Of a stretch of DNA of 64,000 bases, positions 45,601 through 55,291 are shown one piece after another. The stretch is from assembly GCF_001548115.1 (NCBI RefSeq), contig NZ_AP014821.1, positions 2,669,262 through 2,733,261 of the forward strand. The letters run 5' to 3'. The notes below the pieces were generated by a model that saw only the letters and a list, made by a program, of their open reading frames with translations, did no database searches and was not told where the DNA came from. The stretch comes from Geminocystis sp. NIES-3709. GTDB taxonomy: Bacteria > Cyanobacteriota > Cyanobacteriia > Cyanobacteriales > Cyanobacteriaceae. The position numbers and the translations under genes were made by a program. Position 1 is the first letter of the stretch; each line of letters begins with the position of its first letter.

Positions 45601-47952
45601 ATTATCGGTGCCGATGGTGCGGATCCCAATGGCAATAGTGCTTCGGGACAGAGTTATGTGGTGTTTGGTGCTGTGGGTATTGGTGCCGATGGGGTACTGG
45701 AATTAAGTAACATTGTCGGTAGCACAGGAGATGGTATCAATTTCGCTACTGCATTTGTAGGCACTCCTAAAGTAATTGTGGACTCAGACTTAACCCTAGT
45801 GGATGCCAACTCCTCCAATATGGTGGGAGCTACCGTCACCATTACCAATCTTTTAGACGGCAATAATGAAGTTTTAAGCGCCACAACTACGGATACTCCC
45901 ATCACTGCTAACTATAGCAATGGAGTTTTGACCCTCAGTGGTAGTGCTACCAAAGCTCAATATCAACAGGTATTACGCACCATAACTTATAACAATGTCA
46001 ACAGCAACTATAACACTACGAGCCGAATTATTGAGTTTGTCGTGGACGATGGAGGCTCACATTCCAATACCAGTGCGGTAGCTACCACTACTTTAACCAT
46101 GAATACTCCTCCCACAGCAGTCACGTTGAATAATACGACTATCACCTTACCAGAAAATACTAATACAACTACAAGAATCAAGGTAGGAGATATAGTGATC
46201 ACCGATGACGGTTTAGGAACAAATAATATCTCTTTAAGCGGTACAGATAATGCTTTCTTTGAAGTAGATGGCACAGAACTTTTCCTCAAAGCTAATACCT
46301 CTTTGGACTTTGAAAGCAAAACCTCTTACAATATCACCGTCAATGTGAATGATTCTACTGTGGGAGCTACTCCAGATGTATTAACTAACTATACATTAAC
46401 CATAACTGATGTGGATGAATTTGATGTCACAACTCCCACAGATACGGATAACACAGCTAATTCCATAGCAGAAAATGCAAGTAATGGTAGTTTAGTAGGG
46501 ATTACAGCATTTGCACAGGATTTGGATGGTACTAATAACACTGTTACTTATAGTTTGACAGACAATGCCAATGGAAGATTTACCATTGATACAACAACGG
46601 GAATCGTCACCGTAGCCGATGGTAGCCTACTCAACTATGAAAATGCCACCAGTCATAACATTACGGTATTAGCGACTAGCAGTGATACTTCAACCAGTAG
46701 TCAAACTTTTACTATCAATGTTACCGATGTGGACGAGTTTGATGTCACCACTCCCATCGATAATGATAATAACGGAAATTCCGTAGCAGAAAACCCTCCT
46801 AATAGTACAACAGTAGGAATTACGGCTTTTGCACAGGATTTGGATGGTACGAATAACACTATTGCCTATAGTTTGACAGACAATGCCGGGGGAAGATTTA
46901 CCATTGATACAACAACGGGAATCGTTATCGTAGCCGATGGTAGCCTACTCAACTATGAAAATGCCACCAGTCATAACATTACGGTATTAGCCACTAGCAG
47001 TGATACCTCAACCAGTACTCAAAACTTTACCATTAATGTTACCGATGTTAATGAATCTCCCATAGTAAATAATCCCATTGTTGATCAAAATACCTTTGAG
47101 CAGATTGTCTTTAATTTTACTGTACCCAATAATACTTTTAACGATCCTGATGTGGGGGATACTCTTACCTATAGCGCCATTTTAGCTAATGATGATCCTT
47201 TACCTAGCTGGTTAACTTTTAATCCTACTAATCAAACGTTTTCAGGCACACCCACTAATGGTGATATTGGCACAATTTCGATTAAGGTGACGGCAACGGA
47301 TACGGGTAATTTATTCGTCAGTGATACCTTTGACATCCAGATTCAACAGTTACAAACTTTGGTAACTGACTCGACAGGTGGCAGTGATACTCTTGTGGGG
47401 GGCATTGGATTTAACATCATTGGTGGTGGTGGTGGTAATGATTCCATTACGGGGAATGTGCTAGAGGATACCTTAAGCGGTGGTAGTGGTAATGATACCC
47501 TTAAAGGCTTTGAAGAAAATGATCTTCTTGACGGTGGTAGTGGGGATGATCTCTTGAAGGGGGGAGACGGTAATGATAACATCAAGGGTGGTAGTGGTAA
47601 TGATACCCTAGTGAGTGGTATTGGTAATGATACTTTAACAGGAAATAGTGGAAATGACTATTTTCGTTTTAACTCTCCTACGGATGGTATTGACAGAATT
47701 ATGGATTTTAACGTGATTGATGACACTATCTATTTAGTGAGTTCGGGTTTCAATTTAACGACAGGGGTATTGGCATCTAATCAGTTTGTCATCGGTGCCA
47801 GTGCTACTACGGTGAATCATCGTTTAGTGTTCGATCGAAATACAGGTAATTTGTTCTTTGACAATGATGGTGTTGGTAGTAATGCACAAACCCAGATTGC
47901 AACTGTCACGCCTCGATTATCTTTGACGAATCAAGATTTTATCATTATTTAA
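42688..47952 (+). CDS. Giant FG-GAP / cadherin / RTX protein
   Basis: 1754 residues, no signal peptide. Residues 1-990 are 14 FG-GAP repeats, each with a calcium loop GDINGDGIDDLIIGA and a strand SYVVFGSRSGF. A different linker (about 495-513, YGNSAPILDLNGTTGQVLG) divides them seven and seven, as for two integrin-like seven-bladed propellers. Then a beta-rich segment (995-1150), cadherin-type repeats opening DVDEFDVT, a dystroglycan-type domain, RTX nonapeptides (about 1570-1655) and a conserved C-terminal tail, the probable type I secretion signal. The last 300 residues nearly equal those of the protein at 31771. Adhesive or matrix function is inferred. Confidence 0.88.
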   Translation: MANSTFNLSNLNGNNGFILNGITPGDYSGVSVSNGGDINGDGIDDLLIGARNADPNGSNSGQTYVVFGSRSGFSSSFNLSTLDGSNGFRLNGITAYDRSGVSVSNGGDINGDGINDLIIGAYGADPNGVDSGQTYVVFGSRSGFASNLNLSTLNGSNGFRLNGINIRDYSGRSVSNGGDINGDGIDDLIIGAFGADPNGISSGQNYVVFGSRSGFASNLNLSTLNGSNGFRLNGINIVDYSGRSVSNGGDINGDGIDDLLIGAYFADPNGISISGSGQTYVVFGSRSGFASNFNLSTLDGSNGFRLNGINANDRSGFSVSNGGDINGDGIDDLLIGASFADPNGTDSGQTYVVFGSRSGFGSNFNLSTLDGSNGFRLNGINANDRSGVSVSNGGDINGDGIDDLIIGANGADPNGVDSGQTYVVFGSRSGFASNFNLSTLDGSNGFRLNGINVGYNSGVSVSNGEDINGDGIDDLLIGANFADPNSNSNSGQSYVVYGNSAPILDLNGTTGQVLGFRLNGINVDDRSGFSVSNGGDINGDGIDDLIIGAYGADPNGISASGQSYVVFGSRSGFTSNFNLSTLDGSNGFRLNGINADDRLGVSVSNGGDINGDGIDDLIIGAYGADPNGNVDSGQSYVVFGSRSSFTSNFNLSNLDGSNGFRLNGINVGDRSGFSVSNGGDINGDGIDDLIIGADRAGSNSGQSYVVFGSRSGFTSNFNLSTLNGSNGFRLNGINANDYSGRSVSNAGDINGDGIDDLIIGAFTADPNGSASGQSYVVFGSRSGFTSNFNLSTLNGSNGFRLNGINASDFSGRSVSNGGDINGDGIDDLIIGAFTADPNGNSNSGQSYVVFGSRSGFTSNFNLSTLDGSNGFRLNGINANDLSGRSVSNGGDINGDGIDDLLIGADSADPNGSYSGQTYVVFGSRSGFTSNFNLSTLDGSNGFRLNGINFDDRSGFSVSNGGDINGDGIDDLIIGADGADPNGNSASGQSYVVFGAVGIGADGVLELSNIVGSTGDGINFATAFVGTPKVIVDSDLTLVDANSSNMVGATVTITNLLDGNNEVLSATTTDTPITANYSNGVLTLSGSATKAQYQQVLRTITYNNVNSNYNTTSRIIEFVVDDGGSHSNTSAVATTTLTMNTPPTAVTLNNTTITLPENTNTTTRIKVGDIVITDDGLGTNNISLSGTDNAFFEVDGTELFLKANTSLDFESKTSYNITVNVNDSTVGATPDVLTNYTLTITDVDEFDVTTPTDTDNTANSIAENASNGSLVGITAFAQDLDGTNNTVTYSLTDNANGRFTIDTTTGIVTVADGSLLNYENATSHNITVLATSSDTSTSSQTFTINVTDVDEFDVTTPIDNDNNGNSVAENPPNSTTVGITAFAQDLDGTNNTIAYSLTDNAGGRFTIDTTTGIVIVADGSLLNYENATSHNITVLATSSDTSTSTQNFTINVTDVNESPIVNNPIVDQNTFEQIVFNFTVPNNTFNDPDVGDTLTYSAILANDDPLPSWLTFNPTNQTFSGTPTNGDIGTISIKVTATDTGNLFVSDTFDIQIQQLQTLVTDSTGGSDTLVGGIGFNIIGGGGGNDSITGNVLEDTLSGGSGNDTLKGFEENDLLDGGSGDDLLKGGDGNDNIKGGSGNDTLVSGIGNDTLTGNSGNDYFRFNSPTDGIDRIMDFNVIDDTIYLVSSGFNLTTGVLASNQFVIGASATTVNHRLVFDRNTGNLFFDNDGVGSNAQTQIATVTPRLSLTNQDFIII
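42700..45670 (+). repeat. Fourteen coding FG-GAP repeats of about 200-220 bp
   Basis: GGCTTCCGTCTTAATGGTAT-type cores recur 14 times, with GGGGGACATCAACGG in most units. Spacing varies by small multiples of 3. Copies 11-13 are almost identical. The unit junction at about 44172-44230 is irregular. Confidence 0.88.
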
Positions 47953-48094
47953 CATCAACCTTGATTTATCGGAGATTTGTTTTCAGCAGTAATAACTTCG
48001 TTTGTTTGGTGAGTTCCCTTACGGCAGATATGTTACTAATGTGGCTCGACTTTAGAACGCAATGTGAGATTTTCACCTTATTTTTAGGCTATAT

Positions 48095-49552
48095 ATGAAA
48101 CTTTACTTATGTTTAATTTTTAGTTCTATTTTTTCCTTGATTTCTTTTCCGATAACCGCTCAAGAATCTGTTAAACTTGATGAAAAAATTTGTGAAAGTA
48201 ATCTTAATCAGAAAATAGAATCGATCGTAAATGAACCTTCAAGACAACAAGAAACTTGGGGTATTTTGATTGAGAATCTTAATAATAATCAAGTTTTATA
48301 TCAGTTAAATAAAAGTAAATTTTTTGTTCCTGCTTCTAATCTTAAGTTATTAACTACTGCTGGTGCTTTACTTAAATTTGGTGCAGATTTTAGGATCAAA
48401 ACTCCTGTTTATATTAAAAATATTTCTATAAATGATACTATTCGATCGAACTCTTTAGATAGTTTAATTATTGAGGGCAAAGGTGATCCTACATTTTCTA
48501 AAAAACAATTAGAAATAATTGCTCAAAAACTCCAACAAAAAGGAGTAAAACAAATCAACTCTTTAGTGTTAATTGATGGTTATTTATCATCACCAAGTAC
48601 TAATTATACATGGGAATTTGAGGATATTTATTTTTATTTTGCAGTGCCTATTAACAGTTTAATTTTAGAGAATAATACTGTTAGTTTAACCTTAAATCCT
48701 ACTAATATTAATGAGAAATCTTCTTTAAAATGGTCTGATGAATTAGCGGGCAAACAATGGTCGATCGAAAATAGTGTTTATACCAGAGATTCAGATATAG
48801 AAAATAATATCAATATTTTTCCTATTTTTGCTCGATCGAGCTTAGAAATAATTGGAGATTTATCAATAAATGAAGAATCAAATACTTGGCAATTATCAAT
48901 TCCAAATCCTGCTAAATATTTTGAAGAATCTCTTATTCAAGTTTTAAATAATTATGATATTGAAGTAAAAAATAGTCAAATTATTGATCGCAATAATAAC
49001 TTAGATCAAAATCGACAACTTTTTCTGGAAATCAACTCTCCGACTTTAGCTGAATTAATTAAAGTAACTAACCAAGAAAGCAATAATTTATACGCAGAAA
49101 TTTTATTAAAATATTTGCTTAAAGATGAACTAACAGAATGGGAATCTTTAAATAAAATGATGAATGATTTAGGAGTATCAGAAAGAGATTATAAACTCAA
49201 AGATGGTTCAGGTTTATCCCGTCATAATTTAATTACTCCCTCTGCTTTAGTTACTATTTTAAAAGGAATAAATAATAGTAAATATCAAAATATTTTTGCA
49301 AATTCCCTTAGCATCGCTGGAGTTAATGGCACATTGGAAAATCGATTTAAAGACAGTAATATAACCAATAATTTATATGGTAAAACAGGTACATTAACAG
49401 GTTCAGCTTCTTTATCTGGATACCTAAAAAATGATAATTATGAGGATTTAGTCTTTTCTATCATTGTTAATAATTCTACCGCTAGTTCTGCTGTTTTAAG
49501 AAGCTCGATCGATCAAATTATTCTATTATTAGGACAACTTAAAAAATGCTAA
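48095..49552 (+). CDS. dacB: D-alanyl-D-alanine carboxypeptidase/endopeptidase (PBP4 type)
   Basis: 485 residues with a signal peptide (LCLIFSSIFSLISFPITAQ), so periplasmic. It trims or cuts peptidoglycan cross-links. The class C PBP motifs are SxxK in PASNLKLLT near 86-94, the SxN-like motif in KVTNQESNNLYAEILL, and KTGTLTGSASLSGYL near 432. The insert between the first two motifs is typical of PBP4. ATG preceded by AT-rich DNA; alone on its strand apart from rlmN downstream. Confidence 0.9.
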   Translation: MKLYLCLIFSSIFSLISFPITAQESVKLDEKICESNLNQKIESIVNEPSRQQETWGILIENLNNNQVLYQLNKSKFFVPASNLKLLTTAGALLKFGADFRIKTPVYIKNISINDTIRSNSLDSLIIEGKGDPTFSKKQLEIIAQKLQQKGVKQINSLVLIDGYLSSPSTNYTWEFEDIYFYFAVPINSLILENNTVSLTLNPTNINEKSSLKWSDELAGKQWSIENSVYTRDSDIENNINIFPIFARSSLEIIGDLSINEESNTWQLSIPNPAKYFEESLIQVLNNYDIEVKNSQIIDRNNNLDQNRQLFLEINSPTLAELIKVTNQESNNLYAEILLKYLLKDELTEWESLNKMMNDLGVSERDYKLKDGSGLSRHNLITPSALVTILKGINNSKYQNIFANSLSIAGVNGTLENRFKDSNITNNLYGKTGTLTGSASLSGYLKNDNYEDLVFSIIVNNSTASSAVLRSSIDQIILLLGQLKKC

Positions 49553-49661
49553 TAACAGTATTTAATCATTATTTGTAAAACGACATTATCTTTGAATCTA
49601 ATATAATGTAAAGATGTTTTATGATTAAATTTTCTCTTTTTCAACCGTCAAATTATTAATT

Positions 49662-50684
49662 ATGTCAAGCCCAGAAGTATTATTAGGAAAATCCTTACCA
49701 GAATTAACGGAGTGGATTACACAACAAGGACAACCAGCTTACCGAGGAAAACAACTTTATCAGTGGTTATACGAAAAGGGTGCAACTTCTTTAGCTGATA
49801 TTACTGTTTTCCCTCAAAAATGGCGACAAAATCAAGAAAATACTATTATTGGTCGATCGAGCATCTATCATTATAGTACAGCACCCGATCGAACTCGTAA
49901 ATATTTACTAAAATTAGCCGATGGTTTAATTATCGAAGCCGTTGGTATTCCTACCCATAAAAGATTAACGGTTTGTGTATCTTCTCAAGTGGGTTGCATT
50001 ATGGGGTGTGATTTTTGTGCCACTGGTAAAGGTGGTTTTACTCGTAATCTTAAAACCCATGAGATTATCGATCAAATTTTGACAGTACAAAATGATTTTG
50101 GGGAAAGAGTTTCTAATGTGGTATTTATGGGAATGGGTGAGCCTTTATTGAATTTACCTGAAGTTATTCCTGCCATAAAATCCATTAATGAAGATATTGG
50201 TATTGGACAACGATCGATTACAATATCTACCGTAGGATTACCGCAAAAAATCTTAGAATTAGCACATCATCAACTACAAATTACCTTTGCTGTCAGTCTT
50301 CATGCTTCCAATCAACACATAAGAGAAAAACTGATTCCTAGCGCCAATCATTATCCCTTATCCCAACTCTTAGCAGAATGTCGGGAATATGTGAAAATAA
50401 CAGGAAGAAGAGTGACATTTGAATATATTTTATTAGCAGGAGTTAACGATTTACCTCAACACGCTAAAGAGTTAGTACAACATTTGCGAGGATTTCAAAC
50501 CCATGTTAATCTTATTCCCTATAACCCTATTTCCGAAGTGGATTATCAACGCCCTTCTCAAGAAAGAGTTAATGATTTTTTAAACCGATTAAAACAAGAA
50601 AATATTGCGGTTAGTGTTCGTTATTCTCGTGGTTTAGAAGCGGATGCGGCTTGTGGACAACTACGGGCAACCGTCGATCGTTAG
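49662..50684 (+). CDS. rlmN: 23S rRNA (adenine2503-C2)-methyltransferase RlmN
   Basis: 340 residues, a radical-SAM enzyme that methylates A2503 of 23S rRNA and also A37 of some tRNAs. The iron-sulfur motif is [11 protein letters not shown] at about 112-122. The substrate Cys near the C-terminus is in DAACGQLR, and the other mechanistic Cys lies in the VCVSSQVGC region. The N-terminal accessory domain has [18 protein letters not shown]. Normal length. Confidence 0.96.
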   Translation: MSSPEVLLGKSLPELTEWITQQGQPAYRGKQLYQWLYEKGATSLADITVFPQKWRQNQENTIIGRSSIYHYSTAPDRTRKYLLKLADGLIIEAVGIPTHKRLTVCVSSQVGCIMGCDFCATGKGGFTRNLKTHEIIDQILTVQNDFGERVSNVVFMGMGEPLLNLPEVIPAIKSINEDIGIGQRSITISTVGLPQKILELAHHQLQITFAVSLHASNQHIREKLIPSANHYPLSQLLAECREYVKITGRRVTFEYILLAGVNDLPQHAKELVQHLRGFQTHVNLIPYNPISEVDYQRPSQERVNDFLNRLKQENIAVSVRYSRGLEADAACGQLRATVDR

Positions 50685-50725
50685 GGTATAATATGTGAAA
50701 ATAGAGCAGTTGTTGTTACAGGGTA

Positions 50726-51451
50726 TTATAAGGGAAATTTAGTTGGTTTTCCTACTTCTCTAGGATATTTTTTAGAAGTAAGTTTTACTTTTTCAATATA
50801 AATGCAGTGGCGATGATGATTTTGAATCGGAGTATTTTGATTCGTGATTTTAACTACTTTTCCTCCTAGTTTATGAGTTATTTCATCAATTTTTATTTTT
50901 TCTTCTTCTGTTAAATTTCCTCGATATAAAATAGTTATTCCTCCAATTTTTAATAAAGGTAAACTATATTCTAAACATACTGAAATTTCTGCTACTGCTC
51001 TAATTAAAGCAAAATCATATTGTTTTCTATAATTTTGATCTTGTCCTATAACTTCTGCTCGATCGACTAATGTGTCAATATTAGTTAAGTTAAGTTTTTT
51101 AGCTACTTCTTTAATAAAGTTAATTTTTTTTGCTACAGAGTCCATTAAAGTTAATTTAGCATCAGGAAATACGATCGAAATAGGTAATCCGGGAAAACCT
51201 CCTCCTGTGCCAATATCAATTATTTTTTTATCCTTCAAATCGTATTCTAAAATGGGTGCTAAAGAATCCCATAAATTTTTTTCCCAAAATTCTTCTGGAG
51301 TTGTAATTCTTGTTAAATTTAAGTATTTATTAGCTTCTAATATTTCGTTATATAATTCCTGCCATAATTTTAAGTTTTCTGCTGATGGTGTCCAATTAGT
51401 TGTTTTTTTCCACAATTGTTCATAGGTTGGTAAAATGTTTTCTGTTATCAT
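50726..51451 (-). CDS. rsmG: 16S rRNA (guanine527-N7)-methyltransferase RsmG
   Basis: 241 residues. The SAM-binding motif is IIDIGTGGGFPGLPISIVFP, then LMDSVAKKINFI and DFALIRAVAE. NLTRITTPEEFWEKNLWDSL is the N-terminal family block. Methylates G527 of 16S rRNA; its loss gives low-level streptomycin resistance in other bacteria. It converges with rlmN. Confidence 0.95.
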   Translation of the reverse strand: MITENILPTYEQLWKKTTNWTPSAENLKLWQELYNEILEANKYLNLTRITTPEEFWEKNLWDSLAPILEYDLKDKKIIDIGTGGGFPGLPISIVFPDAKLTLMDSVAKKINFIKEVAKKLNLTNIDTLVDRAEVIGQDQNYRKQYDFALIRAVAEISVCLEYSLPLLKIGGITILYRGNLTEEEKIKIDEITHKLGGKVVKITNQNTPIQNHHRHCIYIEKVKLTSKKYPREVGKPTKFPL

Positions 51452-51496
51452 TTATTAGTTTTAAGCCTTAGATTTTAAATCAAAATTTGTATTTTC

Positions 51497-51521
51497 TCTC
51501 GCAAAGACGCAAAGACGCAAA
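51497..51521. repeat. GCAAAGAC short tandem repeat
   Basis: CTCGCAAAGACGCAAAGACG followed by CAAAAAG, in the gap between rsmG and pabAB. A related inverted string is at 27785-27809. Confidence 0.6.
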
Positions 51522-51534
51522 AAGATAATTATTT

Positions 51535-53619
51535 TTATAACGATTCTAGCAAGGCTTTGGCTTTGAGTATTATTTCCTCAAATTCTTTATCTTTTTCAGA
51601 CAAAATAGTTATTGCACCCCCAACTCCGATGGAAGTCTGATGAGGAGTTATAATAGCTGTTCGGATAACAATATTTAAGTCCATCGTACCATTAAGGGCT
51701 AAAAATCCAATACTCCCTGAATAAATGCCCCTTGCCTCCGTTTCTAACTCGTCTATAATCTCTAATGTCCTCTTTTTTGGCGCCCCTGTCATTGAACCAC
51801 CGGGGAAACAAGCCTTAATACAATCTACTGGTTTTATACCTTTCCTAATTTTTCCCTTCACTGTTGACACCATTTGATGTACTGTGCTATAACTTTCGAT
51901 CGACATTAATTTTGGAACTGTTATTGTACCCGTTTCGCAAACTCTGCCTAAATCATTACGCAATAAATCCACAATCATCAAATTTTCAGCTTTCTCTTTT
52001 TCGCTAATTTGTAAGTTGTTTTTAAATTGTATATCTTCTTCTTTATTTCTACCTCTTTTTACAGTACCTTTAATCGGTTTTGATTCTAAAATACCATCTT
52101 TTCCTAATAACAAAAATCTCTCAGGAGAAGAACAAACTACTGTCATTTTATCCCATTGGAAAAAAGCACTATAAGGTACTGGATTTTTTTTTCTTAACTG
52201 TAAATAATAATTTAATGGCTCTTTTATAGTAGATAAATGCAGATGATTTGTTAAACAAATTTCATAACTTTCTCCTTCTTTTATTTTTTCTAAACAAGTT
52301 TCAATATTCTCTAAATATTTTTTCTCATCTCTACTTAATTGATAATTATTTTGATTAATTTTTTTATAACTAATTTTTTTATTTGTCAATAAATTAAGTT
52401 GCTTTTCTATATCTTTAAACCAATTATTAGCATTAGTTTCTTGATTAATTTTATCAAAAAATATTAGGTAAATTTCCTGATCAATATGGTCAAAAATAAT
52501 GGCTCGATCGACAAAAATAAATTGTGCATCAGGAAAACAAGATTTATGTTTATTTTGATGACCGCACAACGCCTTTAATTCATAAGCTAAATAGCCAACT
52601 AAACCAGCATTAAAATTAAAAGGTAAATCTTTATTTTCATAAATATATTTATCTAATATATTCTGTAAAAACGGAAAAATATCGCCGTTTAAAATTTCAA
52701 TTTTGTTTTTTTTCTTAACTTTAATTTCTTGTCTATTAACATCATATTCTATTAAAAAACTATTGTTTCCTTCACCATCTCCCATATAAGAAAATCTTGA
52801 CAAACCTTCCTCAATCATACTGCTATCTAACCAAAAACTATGACTAGATTTACTATAAATTTCCTTAAAAACTTGAGCAGAATCTAAAAATATATCTAAC
52901 TTTTTACTGTAAACTTTATACTCTTTATTTTGCTTAATATTTGTTTTATTTTCTTGATAATTATGTTTTTTTACATTATTAGAATTAGTTAAAAAGCTCG
53001 ATCTAGTTTTAATAATTTGTGATTGAGAAAAATTTTTATAATAATTTTTAGTCAAGTTTTGAAAATTAATAAATAATTCTTTTCCATATTCAGAACAAAT
53101 AGATTCAGGATGAAATTGAACACCCCAAAAAGGCTTAAATTTATGTTTAATTCCCATAATTAAATTATCTTCCGTTTTTGCGATAATTTCTAAATCTGAA
53201 GAGAGAGGATAATCAATAATTAAAGAGTGATAACGTACAACTTTAAAAGGAGAAGGAATATTAAAAAAAAGACTGTTTTGTTCATGATAAATCTGACTAA
53301 TTCTACCGTGAAAAGGTTCGATCGATTTCTTAACTTTTGCACCATAAAAATAACCTAAACCTTGATGTCCTAAACAGATACCTAAAACGGGAATATTTGA
53401 ATTTAATAAAACCTCTCTACATATCCCAAAATCTTCTCTATTTTTTGGATTACCAGGACCAGGAGAAATGATAATATTATCAAAATCAAAGTTTTGTATC
53501 TCTTGCCAAGATAACTCATTATTTTTAATAACAATAGGTTTTATATCATTTACTTCCGCTAATAACTGATAAATATTATAGGTAAAAGAATCATAATTAT
53601 CTATAATTAAACTTTTCAT
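51535..53619 (-). CDS. pabB: Fused aminodeoxychorismate synthase (PabA-PabB)
   Basis: 694 residues from the ATG at 53619 (MKSLIIDNYDSFTYNIYQLL), preferred over the upstream ATG at 53661 because the fold starts there. The glutamine amidotransferase domain comes first (about 1-195): GICLGHQGLGYFYG with the catalytic Cys, then WGVQFHPESIC with the His and Glu. The chorismate-binding domain (about 240-694) has SPERFLL, KPIKGTVKRGR, IVDLLRNDLGRV and GGSMTGAPKKRTLEII. The product, aminodeoxychorismate, feeds p-aminobenzoate and folate. The PIKGT motif fits PabB better than TrpE. The DNA is very AT-rich. Confidence 0.92.
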   Translation of the reverse strand: MKSLIIDNYDSFTYNIYQLLAEVNDIKPIVIKNNELSWQEIQNFDFDNIIISPGPGNPKNREDFGICREVLLNSNIPVLGICLGHQGLGYFYGAKVKKSIEPFHGRISQIYHEQNSLFFNIPSPFKVVRYHSLIIDYPLSSDLEIIAKTEDNLIMGIKHKFKPFWGVQFHPESICSEYGKELFINFQNLTKNYYKNFSQSQIIKTRSSFLTNSNNVKKHNYQENKTNIKQNKEYKVYSKKLDIFLDSAQVFKEIYSKSSHSFWLDSSMIEEGLSRFSYMGDGEGNNSFLIEYDVNRQEIKVKKKNKIEILNGDIFPFLQNILDKYIYENKDLPFNFNAGLVGYLAYELKALCGHQNKHKSCFPDAQFIFVDRAIIFDHIDQEIYLIFFDKINQETNANNWFKDIEKQLNLLTNKKISYKKINQNNYQLSRDEKKYLENIETCLEKIKEGESYEICLTNHLHLSTIKEPLNYYLQLRKKNPVPYSAFFQWDKMTVVCSSPERFLLLGKDGILESKPIKGTVKRGRNKEEDIQFKNNLQISEKEKAENLMIVDLLRNDLGRVCETGTITVPKLMSIESYSTVHQMVSTVKGKIRKGIKPVDCIKACFPGGSMTGAPKKRTLEIIDELETEARGIYSGSIGFLALNGTMDLNIVIRTAIITPHQTSIGVGGAITILSEKDKEFEEIILKAKALLESL

Positions 53620-53771
53620 AAAATTTGCACAGTGGGAAGTATTTAATTTTTTCAACAACAAAAATATTTCTATCTACTTTAAACACTAAATAGGAAACAT
53701 AAAATAAATAATAATTAACTTTTATTATCTTTAATGATTTCAAATATCATTAAGTAATTATTGAAAAAGAT

Positions 53772-53978
53772 TTAAAAAACTTCTTTCTCTCTACCAATCC
53801 ACCACTCTCCCAAATTCATAGCATCTTGGTGAATATCTGCCAATTGAATCAAATATTCTTCAGGAGACAGAAAAGGTTTATTTTCCTGTAACTTTTTCAA
53901 TCGTAATTGCACCAATAACCAAGGTTTAGAAATCCCGTTAGTATTTTCGATATATTTAGCTAAATCTTCGCTATTCAT
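53772..53978 (-). CDS. Small hypothetical protein
   Basis: 68 residues from the ATG at 53978 (a TTG lies two codons upstream). It is helical and polar: NSEDLAKYIENTNGISKPWL, then FLSPEEYLIQLADIHQDAMN and a WWIGRE end. It looks like a short cyanobacterial conserved protein, but I cannot name it. Stand-alone, between pabAB and the binding-protein gene. Confidence 0.55.
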   Translation of the reverse strand: MNSEDLAKYIENTNGISKPWLLVQLRLKKLQENKPFLSPEEYLIQLADIHQDAMNLGEWWIGREKEVF

Positions 53979-54037
53979 ATTCAATAATTAATATTATTAT
54001 TTTTGATTAAAATTTATAATTGATACTCATGATAAAT

Positions 54038-54162
54038 GTATAGAACCTATTTAATATCTTCCTTAGAATCATTATTCAGTCAATATTGTAGCAAAATATT
54101 GAAATTGACGGCAAGATTTATTTCATAAGGGTTATACAATAGATCTCAAATGGGTTCTATAT
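54038..54162. repeat. Possible miniature inverted-repeat element
   Basis: GTATAGAACCTATTT (54038-54052) and the nearly matching inverted AAATGGGTTCTATAT (54148-54162) enclose about 95 AT-rich bases with no frame. 13 of 15 positions pair. There is no clear target duplication, so the call is tentative. Confidence 0.35.
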
Positions 54163-54174
54163 TAGAACAATATC

Positions 54175-55032
54175 TTAACATTTATTTTGATCATAAAGAA
54201 TTTGAGTAAGAATTAAAGCATCATTATCAAAAAATCCATTCCAACAATAGCCATTTTTTTTATCTGTCAGTCTTTCGTAAATATTTTCTTGTATTTGGGA
54301 AGATAAAGAACCAAATATATCTGTTAAATAAGTTTTTATATTATCTTTATTTTGATGATCCCACAGATATACTAATATATCATTAAATGCTTTTTTAAAT
54401 GCCATAATACTATTAAATTTTTCAGAAAATATCAAAGCATTAATAGTTGCAACCTGTCCTGCATATTTTCTATTTTCACTTAAATTAGAAATAATTTTAC
54501 AACCTTTTTCTTGTGCCATATAAGTAAAGGGAACTCCTAATAAAGTAGCATCAAATTCTTTATTCAATAACTTTTCATAACGTAAATCTGTAGCTCCTGC
54601 AAATACAATATCTATATCATTAATATTTATTTCATTTTCTTCAAGAATTTTAAACAGAAAACTTGCATAACCAGTAGAAGTATCAATAGCAATTTTTGTT
54701 CCCTTCAAATCAGAAAAGGAATTGATATTTTTATGAGAAGTTACAAGGCTTAAAAAACCATCATGAATAGGTATTAAAACTAAAGGAGATTGTAAATTTT
54801 GCGAAGACATTTTCGCTTGATCTTTACAAAATAAATAATCATCATAGGACATTAATATAATATCATAATTAGAAGTATTTGTAAGTAACATATCGTGGGT
54901 TTGATCTGCATTTTTAGTAAATTTGATCGAAACTTCTAGGGAATATCTTTTGAAAATATCTTGTTTTTTACCTATTTGAAGTAAAAATGCACCACTATCT
55001 CGAAAACATAAAATATTTAGTCGATTTATCAC
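54175..55032 (-). CDS. NMT1/SsuA-like substrate-binding protein without an export signal
   Basis: 285 residues from a GTG start. The fold of ABC-type solute-binding proteins (THI5/NMT1 class) is suggested by YDIILMSYDDYLF, KNINSFSDLKGTKIAIDTST, GYASFLFKIL, and FDATLLGVPFTYMAQEKGCK. Such proteins normally have a signal or lipobox, but this one begins INRLNILCFRDSGAFLLQIG, so it may stay in the cytoplasm or have lost its leader. No permease or ATPase gene is near. The ligand is unknown. The DNA is AT-rich. Confidence 0.7.
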   Translation of the reverse strand: MINRLNILCFRDSGAFLLQIGKKQDIFKRYSLEVSIKFTKNADQTHDMLLTNTSNYDIILMSYDDYLFCKDQAKMSSQNLQSPLVLIPIHDGFLSLVTSHKNINSFSDLKGTKIAIDTSTGYASFLFKILEENEININDIDIVFAGATDLRYEKLLNKEFDATLLGVPFTYMAQEKGCKIISNLSENRKYAGQVATINALIFSEKFNSIMAFKKAFNDILVYLWDHQNKDNIKTYLTDIFGSLSSQIQENIYERLTDKKNGYCWNGFFDNDALILTQILYDQNKC

Positions 55033-55291
55033 TTGATTAGATATTGCTATTGTTAGTTAGGAATTTTAATTATAAGGGAACAAATAATTAATAGATTAAG
55101 TCTTTAAATATCGAACCTGTTTGATTATAATTTTATTTGAATAGTGAGGATTTTGGTGAAAATATTGAGACTTAAAAATGATTATTCTCAATGTTTTGAT
55201 ACTTTATGTACTATTATTAAATGGTTCATACCTATCTAAAACTACTATATTTAATTTTTTTCGCTAAAACATTTTTACTTTAATTATTATT

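Noticed and set aside
42700-45670. Regular repeats that could suggest a CRISPR array or tandem satellite
   Set aside because: The units are about 210 bp, in frame, and code FG-GAP blades; there are no unique spacers.
43524-45905. Series of minus-strand frames of 60-85 codons in the giant gene (likewise at 35487, 46008 and 47343)
   Set aside because: They repeat with the FG-GAP or RTX period and are the antisense reading of the coding repeats.
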